64,000 nt of DNA from Sulfurospirillum sp. 1612 (GTDB lineage: Bacteria > Campylobacterota > Campylobacteria > Campylobacterales > Sulfurospirillaceae). The position numbers and the translations under genes are program-made. How positions within the stretch are numbered: the stretch's first letter is position 1; each line of letters opens with the position of its first letter. This document shows, one piece after another, positions 18,045 through 26,429 of this stretch. The stretch is taken from positions 1,364,001-1,428,000 of the forward strand of contig NZ_CP140614.1 of assembly GCF_036556685.1 (NCBI RefSeq), read 5' to 3'. The notes under the pieces are model-generated. The model was not told the DNA's origin. It searched no databases and was given only the letters and a program-made list of their open reading frames with translations.

Positions 18045-19682
18045 ATGGATACAAAATTTTCACATATTCCCACTTCAAAATTAAACAAATCCGCTATAAT
18101 ATTACATAAATATGGGGAGAAAATTTTCTCCAAGAAATCTATGGGAGACTCATTGGAAACACAACTAAGAGAAAATATAGAGTTAACTTTTATCAGTCTT
18201 GATGATTATGAAGAGATCAAAGAGGCGATGATTGAATCTTATGGTATGCTCCCTGAGGCATATTGGAGAAAAGATCAAATCCAAACGCTCATATCCAAAT
18301 TTCATGATGGACAAATCGTCATCAAAGTAGATGGTGAGTTGGCAGGATGTGCCTTTTCTATCATCGTCAATCATGATACATTTTCAAATCATCACACATA
18401 CAAAGAGATTACGGGAAATTTTACGTTTAATACGCACAATAAAAACGGCAATATTCTCTATGGCATTGATGTATTTGTCCGTCCAAAATTTAGAGGATTG
18501 CGTCTGGGAAGACGTCTTTATGATTATCGAAAAGAACTCTGTGAAAATCTCAATCTCAAAAGTATTGCTTTTGGAGGACGGATTCCCAACTATCACAAAT
18601 ACGAATCAGAACTCTCACCAAAACAATATATAGAAAAAGTAAAAAGAAAAGAGATTCATGACCCCGTGCTCAACTTTCAAATCTCCAACGATTTCCACCC
18701 CTCAAAAATCTTGAAAAATTATCTTGAGGGTGATACCGAATCTGGAGAGTTTGCGGTCTTGCTGGAGTGGGACAATATCTACTACGAAAAGCCGAGTAAA
18801 CTCACCCAAACCAAGAAAAAAATCGTCCGACTTGGCTTGATTCAATGGCAGATGCGCCCCTATAAAAATTTGGAAGAATTACTACAACAAGCTGAATACT
18901 TTATCGATACAGTTTCGGGGTATCGTTCAGATTTCGCTCTTTTTCCTGAGTTTTTTAATGCCCCTTTGATGGCGGAGAATAATCATCTCAAAGAGCCTGA
19001 AGCCATACGTAAACTTGCAGAACACACGCATGATATTGTCCAAAAATTCTCCGATTTTGCCATCTCTTACAATATCAATATTATCGCTGGCAGTATGCCT
19101 GAAATTCAAGAAGGTCACCTCTACAACGTCGGGTATTTGTGCCGTCGGGATGGTACAATCGACCGGTATGAGAAGATCCATGTCACTCCGGATGAAGAAA
19201 AAGTATGGGGCATGCAAGGCGGTAATCATATCAGTACTTTCGATACTGACTGTGGCAAGATTGGTATCCTGATCTGTTATGATTCAGAGTTTCCTGAACT
19301 CAGTCGTTTGCTTGCAGATGAGGGGATGGATATCCTCTTTGTCCCTTTTCTCACAGACACGCAAAATGGCTACTCAAGAGTGCGTTATTGTTCTCAAACT
19401 CGAGCCATAGAAAATGAGTGCTATGTCGCAATTGCCGGGAGCGTTGGCAATCTCCCCAATGTGCACAATATGGATATGCAATTTGCTCAATCTATGGTCT
19501 TTACTCCCTGTGATTTTGCTTTTCCGACCAATGGTATCAAAGCAGAAGCAACGCCAAATACGGAGATGGTTTTGATTGCTGATGTGGATATTGACCTTTT
19601 GAGAGAATTACATGAATTTGGCAGTGTGAAAAATCTCAAAGACAGAAGAACAGATATTTTTGAACTCAAAAAAATAAAATGA
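18045..19682 (+). CDS. GNAT acetyltransferase–nitrilase superfamily fusion protein
   Basis: Two-domain enzyme of 545 residues. The N-terminal half (about 45–190) is a GNAT fold with the acetyl-CoA loop RGLRLGRRL near 150. The C-terminal half (about 265–530) is a carbon–nitrogen hydrolase with the full Glu-Lys-Cys triad: E in FPEFF (near 301), K in YEKIH (near 375) and C in LICYDSEFPE (near 410). Nitrilase-family members hydrolyse amides or nitriles; this fusion type is known in other bacteria but its substrate is not. No clear ribosome site precedes ATG 18045, and ATG 18141 would keep both domains. It appears to be monocistronic. Confidence 0.9.
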   Translation: MDTKFSHIPTSKLNKSAIILHKYGEKIFSKKSMGDSLETQLRENIELTFISLDDYEEIKEAMIESYGMLPEAYWRKDQIQTLISKFHDGQIVIKVDGELAGCAFSIIVNHDTFSNHHTYKEITGNFTFNTHNKNGNILYGIDVFVRPKFRGLRLGRRLYDYRKELCENLNLKSIAFGGRIPNYHKYESELSPKQYIEKVKRKEIHDPVLNFQISNDFHPSKILKNYLEGDTESGEFAVLLEWDNIYYEKPSKLTQTKKKIVRLGLIQWQMRPYKNLEELLQQAEYFIDTVSGYRSDFALFPEFFNAPLMAENNHLKEPEAIRKLAEHTHDIVQKFSDFAISYNINIIAGSMPEIQEGHLYNVGYLCRRDGTIDRYEKIHVTPDEEKVWGMQGGNHISTFDTDCGKIGILICYDSEFPELSRLLADEGMDILFVPFLTDTQNGYSRVRYCSQTRAIENECYVAIAGSVGNLPNVHNMDMQFAQSMVFTPCDFAFPTNGIKAEATPNTEMVLIADVDIDLLRELHEFGSVKNLKDRRTDIFELKKIK

Positions 19683-19730
19683 TTAAATAAAAATGTCATT
19701 TCCCCTACAAAATACACTCTTAACACAAGC

Positions 19731-19760
19731 TTGAAACGGCCTAAAACAGGGTCGTTTCAA
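19731..19760. repeat. Inverted repeat, possible weak terminator
   Basis: TTGAAACGGCC pairs with GGGTCGTTTCAA around a short loop, about 50 bases after the nitrilase-fusion stop. A T-rich stretch follows some 15 bases later, not immediately, so termination is only possible. Confidence 0.4.
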
Positions 19761-19908
19761 CAGATTGGTATCTCTTTTTTGTGACAAAGCCCACATACTT
19801 GCATAACAAAATATAATCCAAGTCATAGTAAAAATATCACAAAATTAATACAAATCTAATCAACTCTTTGCCATAATGCAAGGTATTTTAAAACGAATGG
19901 GAGACATT

Positions 19909-20700
19909 ATGTTAAAAAAAGTAACGTTGGTGGCACTAGGCCTTGTCCTATCTGCTACAATGTCCTTGCAAGCAAAAGAACAAAAAGTATTAAACGTCGG
20001 TATGGAGTTAGCATATCCTCCTTTTGAAATGAGTACCAAAGATGGTAAGCCAAGTGGCGTGAGCGTTGATCTTGCCAAAGCAATCGGAAAATCACTCGGC
20101 AGAAAAGTTGTCATCAAAAATATCGCATGGGATGGTTTGATTCCTTCACTCAAAACCAAAAAAATCGATATGATTATCTCATCCATGTCAATTACCAAAC
20201 AGCGAGAGAAAGTCATCAGCTTTTCTATCCCTTATGCTCAAGCAGACCTTGCAATCTTGACCAATCCAACTTCGGGTGTCAAAAGTGTCGAAGATCTCAA
20301 TCAAGCCGGTAAAGTTGTCGCTGTCAAAAAAGGTACGACGGGCAATATGTATGCAATCAAGTACTTGAAAAAAGCAAAAATCTTGCTCTTTGACAAAGAA
20401 AATACTGCGGTACTAGAAGTCATCCAAAAAAGAGCAGATGCCTTTATTTATGATCAACTCACCATCTATAGAGAGTGGGAAAAACACAAGAAAACAACCG
20501 TAGCCCTACTCAAACCCATCTCGAAAAATCATGGTTATTGGGGTGTGGCGATGCGTAAAAACGATAAAGAGCTCAAAGCTAAAGTTGATGCCTTTATCAC
20601 ACAAGCCAAAAAAGATGGTACTTTTGACAAACTCGCCAACAAATACCTAAAAAATGCAAAAGAAAAATTTACAGAACTTAATATACCGTTTTTCTTTTAG
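19909..20700 (+). CDS. Amino-acid ABC transporter substrate-binding protein
   Basis: Periplasmic family-3 binding protein (263 residues from ATG 19909, chosen because GGGAG lies five bases ahead). Residues 1–22 form a signal peptide ending SLQA. The mature part shows the family pattern: GMELAYPPFEMSTKDGKPSG near 32–51, GFDLAKAIG-like SVDLAKAIG, the IISSMSITKQREKVISFSIPY hinge (about 85–105) and a VKKGTTGN loop. It probably binds polar amino acids, but the specificity is not readable. It is followed by a permease 8 bases later; no ATPase gene is adjacent. Confidence 0.92.
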   Translation: MLKKVTLVALGLVLSATMSLQAKEQKVLNVGMELAYPPFEMSTKDGKPSGVSVDLAKAIGKSLGRKVVIKNIAWDGLIPSLKTKKIDMIISSMSITKQREKVISFSIPYAQADLAILTNPTSGVKSVEDLNQAGKVVAVKKGTTGNMYAIKYLKKAKILLFDKENTAVLEVIQKRADAFIYDQLTIYREWEKHKKTTVALLKPISKNHGYWGVAMRKNDKELKAKVDAFITQAKKDGTFDKLANKYLKNAKEKFTELNIPFFF

Positions 20701-20708
20701 GAGTCATC

Positions 20709-21500
20709 ATTAAACTTATAGATTTTTTTATACAAAAAAATGATTTTCAAGAAGAGGAAAACCTAAAAGTCAAGGTTTACCTCTTCAATTTTTTCTTTTT
20801 AGCCATCATCATGATACTCTTTTTTTATCTCATGTTTAGCTATACACAATATGATTTTAATTGGTCTAATATCTACGAATACAAGCAAAAATTTATCAGT
20901 GGTTTCTTGACTACGATTTATATATCGTTTTTTGCGCTTATCTTGAGTTTCTTTATCGGACTCTTTTTTGCATACGGTCAAAATTCGAAAATTATCCTCT
21001 TGCGATTTTTCTCCAGATTCTATGTCGAAGTCATCAGAGGTACGCCTCTATTGGTTCAAATTTTGATATTTTTTTATGTGTTTGCTGCCAATATAGGATT
21101 GGATAATCGCTATATCGCGGGCACCTTGATCTTGGCAATTTTTTCAGGAGCCTACATCAGTGAAATCATCAGAGCGGGAATCTTTAGTATCCAAAAAGAG
21201 CAATACGAGACCTCATTATCACTTGGTTTTACAATATTTCAGACCTATAGATACATCATCTTTCCGCAAGCGTATAAGCGTATCATTCCACCGCTGACTG
21301 GGCAATTTGCATCGATTATCAAGGACTCTTCGCTACTCTCAATCATATCTGTGAACGAGTTCACCATGAATGCGCAAGAAGTCAATGCCTATACCTTCTC
21401 AACCTTAGAGAGTTATATCCCACTTGCCATTGGATACTTGCTATTGACCTATCCTATCTCATTGTATGCGCGACACTTAGAAAAAAAGATGAAGGATTAG
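20709..21500 (+). CDS. Amino-acid ABC transporter permease, putative ATT start
   Basis: HisM/GlnP-type permease, 263 residues if started at ATT 20709. Helices fall at about 28–46, 63–85, 100–140, 200–220 and 235–255, and the EAA loop that contacts the ATPase includes GFTIFQTYRYIIFPQA. The first in-frame ATG (20811) lies in the middle of helix 1 with no ribosome site. Upstream, TAGGAG overlaps the stop codon of the binding-protein gene, and ATT 20709 follows AGGA by six bases. No ATG, GTG or TTG exists between them in frame. The ATT start is therefore inferred. The 3' end overlaps the fliP stop by four bases. Confidence 0.9.
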   Translation: MKLIDFFIQKNDFQEEENLKVKVYLFNFFFLAIIMILFFYLMFSYTQYDFNWSNIYEYKQKFISGFLTTIYISFFALILSFFIGLFFAYGQNSKIILLRFFSRFYVEVIRGTPLLVQILIFFYVFAANIGLDNRYIAGTLILAIFSGAYISEIIRAGIFSIQKEQYETSLSLGFTIFQTYRYIIFPQAYKRIIPPLTGQFASIIKDSSLLSIISVNEFTMNAQEVNAYTFSTLESYIPLAIGYLLLTYPISLYARHLEKKMKD

Positions 21501-22231
21501 TGGAAGCTTTTAACTAAGCTTCCTATCAGTAGATTCCAACCATCCACCAACACGAAGATTAAAAGCTTAAATGGCAAAGAAATCATGACAGGTGGGAGCA
21601 TCATCATCCCCATACTCATCAAAATCGAACTCACTACCATATCGATAACCAAAAATGGCAAGTAGAGTAAAAATCCAATCTCAAATGCGGTTTTGAGTTC
21701 ACTAATCATAAATGCCGGTACGGCGATAGTAAGAGGAATATCTTCAATATTTTTTGGATTCTCTAATTTGCGGATTCTAAAGAAAAGTGCCAAATCTTTT
21801 TCTCTTGTATTACGCACCATAAAAGCTTTAAAAGGCTTCGCAGCACGCTCAAATGCAACCTGATAGCCTATCTGTTTGGCAAGGTAGGGTTTGATGGCTT
21901 CATTATAAGATTTTGTAGCGACTGGTTGCATGATGAAAAATGTCAACACTAAAGCCAACGAAACCAAGATATTGCTGGGTGGCATTTGTTGGGTACCCAG
22001 TGCTTGTCGCAGGAAAGAAAAAACGATGATAAGTCGCAAAAAACTTGTCATGACAAATAAAATCGAAGGAGCCAAGACCAAAATCGTCAATAACACCAGC
22101 AGATTTAGACTGCTGACGAGTTGTTCTGGCGTATTAGGAGCACTGAGTGAGAGATTCACAGTCGGTATCGTATCGGCACCAAAGAGAACACTAGCAGAGA
22201 ATAATAAAATGATAAAGATATATTTTTTCAC
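21497..22231 (-). CDS. fliP: Flagellar export gate protein FliP
   Basis: Core membrane subunit of the flagellar type III export gate. The 244-residue protein has a cleavable N-terminal signal (about 1–19, ending LFGAD), unusual for an export-gate protein but normal for FliP. Four helices follow, with the family signatures SFLRLIIVFSFLRQALGTQQ (about 65–84) and, late, MVVSSILMSMGMMMLPPVMISLPFK-type sequence near 205–230. It starts at GTG 22231, overlapping the motB/pomB stop by one base. Third gene of a pomA–pomB–fliP operon. Confidence 0.95.
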   Translation of the reverse strand: MKKYIFIILLFSASVLFGADTIPTVNLSLSAPNTPEQLVSSLNLLVLLTILVLAPSILFVMTSFLRLIIVFSFLRQALGTQQMPPSNILVSLALVLTFFIMQPVATKSYNEAIKPYLAKQIGYQVAFERAAKPFKAFMVRNTREKDLALFFRIRKLENPKNIEDIPLTIAVPAFMISELKTAFEIGFLLYLPFLVIDMVVSSILMSMGMMMLPPVMISLPFKLLIFVLVDGWNLLIGSLVKSFH

Positions 22232-23016
22232 TATTTACTTTGCTGATTCATATCTAAGATACTTTTTTGGGCGATACTTTTATCTGTATTGCCAACTGTA
22301 AAAAAGCTCAATTCAACGCGTCGATTTTTGGTTCTACCCTCTTCTGTCGTATTTGAGGCTATAGGGTCATATTGTGCTTTTCCTGATGCCATCAATCGCT
22401 TTGGTGATACATTATCTTTGATTAACTCTTTGACCACACTCACGCCTCGTGCGCTTGATAAATCCCAATTATCTCGGAAGGCACTTTGCACATCAGGAGC
22501 GGTATTGTCAGTGTATCCAATCACATTAATATGTAAATCTTTAGGTAATTTTTCGATAATCAGTGAGATACGTTTCAAAAAGAGGATAGCATCTTCATTT
22601 TCAATTACAGCCGATCCTGGTTTAAACAACAAAGCACCCGGAAGTCTGATGACAAATCCTTTTTGAGACTCTTCAAGTACCACTTGTGGAGAACCGGTTG
22701 CTTTTAACATTTGATTGACTTCTAAAATCGTTTTTTCTATATTTGACTTAGCACTGCTTGGAGTCTGTTTTTCATTGCGAATAAGCGAGGTTTGTTGTTG
22801 TCGTTCGCGACTGATTTCAGTCTTGGTGCCACCTTCAAGAACACTCAAAGCTCCAGCCAAAGAGCCAATTGCCTCTTGAACTTTTTTGGCATCCATCGTA
22901 GACATCGAGAGGAGTAACACAAAAAAACATAATAGTAAGGACATCAAATCGCCAAATGCAGCAAGCCAAGCAGGCAAACATTTTGGACAATCACATGGTT
23001 TGGCTTTTTTCCTCAT
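22231..23016 (-). CDS. pomB: Flagellar stator subunit, PomB-type MotB
   Basis: Stator anchor of 261 residues with one N-terminal helix (about 17–40) and a C-terminal OmpA-like peptidoglycan-binding domain (about 120–240). The segment LPAWLAAFGDLMSLLLCFFV carries the ion-conducting aspartate at residue 23. This segment and the Cys-rich start (CDCPKC), followed by SMSTMD, resemble sodium-type PomB of Vibrio more than Campylobacter MotB, as far as I recall those sequences. The OmpA motif (NVIGYTDN, then SSARGVSVVKEL) is intact. GGGAAATTT precedes ATG 23016. Confidence 0.9.
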   Translation of the reverse strand: MRKKAKPCDCPKCLPAWLAAFGDLMSLLLCFFVLLLSMSTMDAKKVQEAIGSLAGALSVLEGGTKTEISRERQQQTSLIRNEKQTPSSAKSNIEKTILEVNQMLKATGSPQVVLEESQKGFVIRLPGALLFKPGSAVIENEDAILFLKRISLIIEKLPKDLHINVIGYTDNTAPDVQSAFRDNWDLSSARGVSVVKELIKDNVSPKRLMASGKAQYDPIASNTTEEGRTKNRRVELSFFTVGNTDKSIAQKSILDMNQQSK

Positions 23017-23024
23017 AAATTTCC

Positions 23025-23789
23025 CTAATTAAATTGACTTTCTCGCTCTTTTGGAGGGAGAAATGACAATAATTTTCCTTCTAATGTTCTTGGATTATCA
23101 CCCGATTGTATCGCCATAATCCCTTCTATAATCAATGTTTTGACCAGAATTTCATCACTATCTCGCACTTGTAGGATATTGGCGATTGGAGCACCGATGA
23201 TATTTCCAATCATCGCACCATAAAGTGTCGTAATCAACGCCACCGCCATCGAAGGTCCGATTGCTGATGGGTCTGACATATTTAAAAGCATGGCAACCAA
23301 TCCTATCAGCGTCCCAATCATCCCCATGGCTCCTGAGAATCCACCCATTTGCGCAAATATCTGAGCATTAGCTTTGTGACGTTCGCTGGATTGTTCCATA
23401 TCCACTTCCAAGAGTTCACGGATGGTATCAGGTTCATTACCATCAACGGCCATAGAAAGCCCTTTTTTCAAAAATTCATTCTCTTCGTTGTTGGCATCAT
23501 TTTCCAATGACAAAATACCATCACGTCGTGCTTTTGTGGAGTATTCTATCATTTTTTTAATCAATTCAGGCGTATCAATTTGTGGAGGTTTCACCGCAAT
23601 CATAAAATACTTGGCGAGATTTTTCATCTGTTCCATCTTGAAGCCCACCAAAAGGACACCTGTCGTACCGCCAAAAACAATCAAAAGAGACGGTATATCA
23701 ATATAAGGACCAAGACCTACACCCATAGCCATAGCGCCCAAAAGCAACGATAACGTCAGAACCAAACCGACAATTGTTCCCAAGTCCAT
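23025..23789 (-). CDS. pomA: Flagellar stator subunit, PomA-type MotA
   Basis: Ion-channel subunit of the flagellar motor. It has 254 residues, very close to Vibrio PomA, four helices (about 4–22, 30–50, 150–170 and 182–205) and a large cytosolic loop (about 60–145) with charged residues for rotor contact (RRDGILSLEND region). The start MDLGTIVGLVLTL and the IDIPSLLIVFGGT segment are typical of PomA/MotA of the LafT–PomA branch. It precedes pomB by eight bases. AAAGG lies upstream of ATG 23789, and a candidate sigma-28 site lies at 23859–23885. Confidence 0.9.
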   Translation of the reverse strand: MDLGTIVGLVLTLSLLLGAMAMGVGLGPYIDIPSLLIVFGGTTGVLLVGFKMEQMKNLAKYFMIAVKPPQIDTPELIKKMIEYSTKARRDGILSLENDANNEENEFLKKGLSMAVDGNEPDTIRELLEVDMEQSSERHKANAQIFAQMGGFSGAMGMIGTLIGLVAMLLNMSDPSAIGPSMAVALITTLYGAMIGNIIGAPIANILQVRDSDEILVKTLIIEGIMAIQSGDNPRTLEGKLLSFLPPKERESQFN

Positions 23790-23858
23790 AAATTATAACC
23801 TTTCGTTTAATTTGCATATTTTAAATTTATTTGTGTTAAAAGATGATTAAATCTTTTT

Positions 23859-23885
23859 TTATCGCTATCTTTAGCCCATTTAAAA
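23859..23885 (-). promoter_or_regulatory. Candidate sigma-28 promoter for pomA–pomB–fliP
   Basis: The minus strand reads TTTTAAAT-N11-AGCGATAA. Spacer and -10 fit the FliA consensus, but the -35 is imperfect in this A/T-rich gap, so confidence is limited. Confidence 0.4.
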
Positions 23886-23893
23886 CAAATTTC

Positions 23894-23902
23894 TGTTAGA
23901 AT
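23894..23902 (+). promoter_or_regulatory. glmU operon promoter, extended -10
   Basis: TGTTAGAAT is a TGN-extended -10 element about 40 bases before glmU. It lies back-to-back with the pomA promoter region. Confidence 0.5.
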
Positions 23903-23940
23903 ATCGGACATTTAAATTTATTTTTTAGGAGCATGATTTC

Positions 23941-25236
23941 ATGAATATCTCTATTGCCATTATGGCCGCTGGTTTTGGAACCAGGATGAAATCAAAAACA
24001 CCCAAAGTTTTACATAAAATCAGTGGATTTGAAATATTATACTATATTATTAAAGAAGCTCAAAAAGTCTCTGATGATATCACGGTCATTTTGTATCATG
24101 AGGCCAATCAAATACAGCAAAAGATGGATGAATATTTTACCAATATCAACTACATCATTCAAAACCATGATCAATTTCCAGGAACGGGTGGTGCGATTAT
24201 GGATGTACATCCAAAATATGAAAAACTCTTGGTACTCAACGGCGATATGCCCCTTTTGGAGGCCAAGGATATGCTCTTGTTTGCACAAGAGGAAGCCCCA
24301 GTCATTATGAGCAGTTTTTGCGCTAAAGATGCGAGTGGTTATGGTCGTGTGATTAAAGACAACACAAATCTTGTCGAAAAAATTGTCGAAGAAAAAGATG
24401 CCAACGAACAAGAGAAGAAAATCAAAGACGTTAATGCCGGTGTCTATCTGTTTGATAGTGACTTTTTGCAAACAAATCTGCCAAAACTCACCAACGATAA
24501 CCAACAAAACGAGTATTACATCACCGATCTCATCAAAATCGCCAACGACCAACTTATCCCAGTCAAGGCCATTGATGTTGATGAAGAGACCTTTATGGGA
24601 GTCAATTCTAAATATCACCTTGCTTTAGCAGAAACTTGTATGCAAGCACGCATTAAGAAGAGATTTATGGAAGCTGGTGTTATCATGAGATTGCCAGAGA
24701 CGATTTATATCGAAGCAGAAGTACAAATTTCAGGAGAGAGTGTGATTGAAAATGGGGTGAGTTTACTGGGTCACAGTAACATTATCGATTCGATTGTCAA
24801 GACCAATAGTGTCGTAGAAGATTCCACACTTGAGGACTCAGACATCGGCCCGATGGCACGAATACGACCGGGCTCTTATCTCTTTAAAACCCATATCGGC
24901 AACTTTGTTGAAGTCAAAAAATCAACACTCAAAGGAGTCAAAGCCGGACATCTTAGCTATTTGGGTGATAGTAGCATTGATGAGGGCACGAATATTGGAT
25001 GTGGCACGATTACGTGCAATTACGATGGCAAGAGCAAATTTAAAACTATCATCGGAAAGAACGTTTTTATCGGAAGTGACACACAACTGGTCGCACCCGT
25101 AACCATAGAAGATGATGTCATGATAGCCGCAGGAACAACGGTGACCAAAAATGTCAAGCAGGGAAGCCTCGCGATTAATCGACATCCTCTAAAAATCATC
25201 GACAACTTTTTTTATAAATTTTTTGGCAAAAAATAA
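23941..25236 (+). CDS. glmU: Bifunctional GlmU (UDP-GlcNAc synthesis)
   Basis: Acetylates glucosamine-1-phosphate and then couples it to UTP, giving UDP-N-acetylglucosamine for peptidoglycan and LPS. The 431 residues hold an N-terminal nucleotidyltransferase (AAGFGTRMKSKTPKVLH at 9–25; NGDMPLL near 100) and a left-handed beta-helix acetyltransferase (about 230–425, with the GTNIGCGTITCNYDGKSKFKT region near 355–375). TTAGGAG precedes ATG 23941. First gene of a seven-gene operon that extends to truA, a cluster also seen in Campylobacter. Confidence 0.96.
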   Translation: MNISIAIMAAGFGTRMKSKTPKVLHKISGFEILYYIIKEAQKVSDDITVILYHEANQIQQKMDEYFTNINYIIQNHDQFPGTGGAIMDVHPKYEKLLVLNGDMPLLEAKDMLLFAQEEAPVIMSSFCAKDASGYGRVIKDNTNLVEKIVEEKDANEQEKKIKDVNAGVYLFDSDFLQTNLPKLTNDNQQNEYYITDLIKIANDQLIPVKAIDVDEETFMGVNSKYHLALAETCMQARIKKRFMEAGVIMRLPETIYIEAEVQISGESVIENGVSLLGHSNIIDSIVKTNSVVEDSTLEDSDIGPMARIRPGSYLFKTHIGNFVEVKKSTLKGVKAGHLSYLGDSSIDEGTNIGCGTITCNYDGKSKFKTIIGKNVFIGSDTQLVAPVTIEDDVMIAAGTTVTKNVKQGSLAINRHPLKIIDNFFYKFFGKK

Positions 25237-26429
25237 TGGAAAATATACTCAAAAACAAGAACATTCTCGTCGGTGTTACCGGTAGTGTCGCGGTTTATAA
25301 AACTCTTGAATTGATTCGATTGTTTATCAAATCAGGTGCCAAAGTGAGGGTTTTGATGAGTGAAGAGTCCAAGCGATTTATCACACCACTCATGTTTGAG
25401 GCCATCTCCCAAAACCAAGTCATGCATACTGAGACGGAAAGTTGGGCCAATGATAACAATCACATCCATATAGGCAAATGGTCTGATATTTTTGTAGTAG
25501 CGCCAATGTCTGCCAATAGCATCAATAAAATTGCCCATGGGATTTCTGATAATCTTTTGGTTCAAACCCTACTGGCTTATGAGAAGCAAATCTTTATAGC
25601 ACCGGCTGCTAATACCCATATGATTTTGCACCCTAGCACACAAGAATCACTCAAAAAACTCAAAAGTTATGGCTATAAAATCATCGAGCCACAAGATAAA
25701 TTACTCGCGTGCAATGATAAAGGCATCGGTGCGATGGCTGAGCCACAAGAGATTTATTGGAGGATTTGTGCCCATCTTCTCAAAGATGATTTTTGGAAGG
25801 GCAAAGAAGTTCTCATTACAGGAGGCGGCACCAAAGAGAAAATCGACCAAGTCAGATATATTAGCAATTTTTCCAGTGGCAAAATGGCAAAAGCCCTCGC
25901 TACTTGGGCTTATCTACTCGGAGCTCATGTCACATATATTGGTACCGATGAGACGAGTGATCTTCCTCATGAAATCACAACATACCACGCCCCAAGTTCA
26001 CAAGAACTTCAAAAAGCTATCCAAAAGAATCTCAAAAATGGTAGCTTTCTTTTTATGGTCGCAGCCGTCAGCGATTATGTGTGTGAGCATGTTCATGAGG
26101 GAAAATTGAAAAAAGAGACATTAGGAGAAAAAACCACCCTCTCTCTTGTCAAAAATATCGATATTTTACAGAGTCTAGACAAAAAAAATATTACGACTAT
26201 TGGATTCAAAGCGGAACTTGATGCCTCCAATGCACTCAAAAATGCCCAAAGAATGCTCAAAGAAAAACATCTTGATGCCGTTTGTCTCAACGTATTAGGC
26301 ACCCATAATAATTTTGGAAGCGAAAAAAATGCCATCACATTAATCACAAAATCACAAGAGACACAAATAGCATTTAATACAAAATCACACGTAGCATTTG
26401 AAATTTTTAGAGAGCTCAAAACTATATGA
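25236..26429 (+). CDS. coaBC: Bifunctional CoaBC (coenzyme A synthesis)
   Basis: Two successive steps of CoA synthesis: CTP-dependent coupling of cysteine to phosphopantothenate (C-terminal CoaB), then FMN-dependent decarboxylation (N-terminal CoaC). Visible in the 397 residues: GVTGSVAVYK flavin-binding start, a catalytic His in NHIHIGKW (about 75), APAANTHM (about 125), the LACNDKGIGAMAEP cysteine motif (about 155–168), and CoaB starting near 185 with TGGGTKEKIDQVRYISNFSSGKMA. The start overlaps the glmU stop (TAATG). Confidence 0.95.
   Translation: MENILKNKNILVGVTGSVAVYKTLELIRLFIKSGAKVRVLMSEESKRFITPLMFEAISQNQVMHTETESWANDNNHIHIGKWSDIFVVAPMSANSINKIAHGISDNLLVQTLLAYEKQIFIAPAANTHMILHPSTQESLKKLKSYGYKIIEPQDKLLACNDKGIGAMAEPQEIYWRICAHLLKDDFWKGKEVLITGGGTKEKIDQVRYISNFSSGKMAKALATWAYLLGAHVTYIGTDETSDLPHEITTYHAPSSQELQKAIQKNLKNGSFLFMVAAVSDYVCEHVHEGKLKKETLGEKTTLSLVKNIDILQSLDKKNITTIGFKAELDASNALKNAQRMLKEKHLDAVCLNVLGTHNNFGSEKNAITLITKSQETQIAFNTKSHVAFEIFRELKTI

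Noticed and set aside
24037-24618. Long open frame antisense to glmU (193 codons)
   Set aside because: It lies entirely within glmU on the other strand, has no recognisable domain, and is a shadow of an AT-rich coding region.
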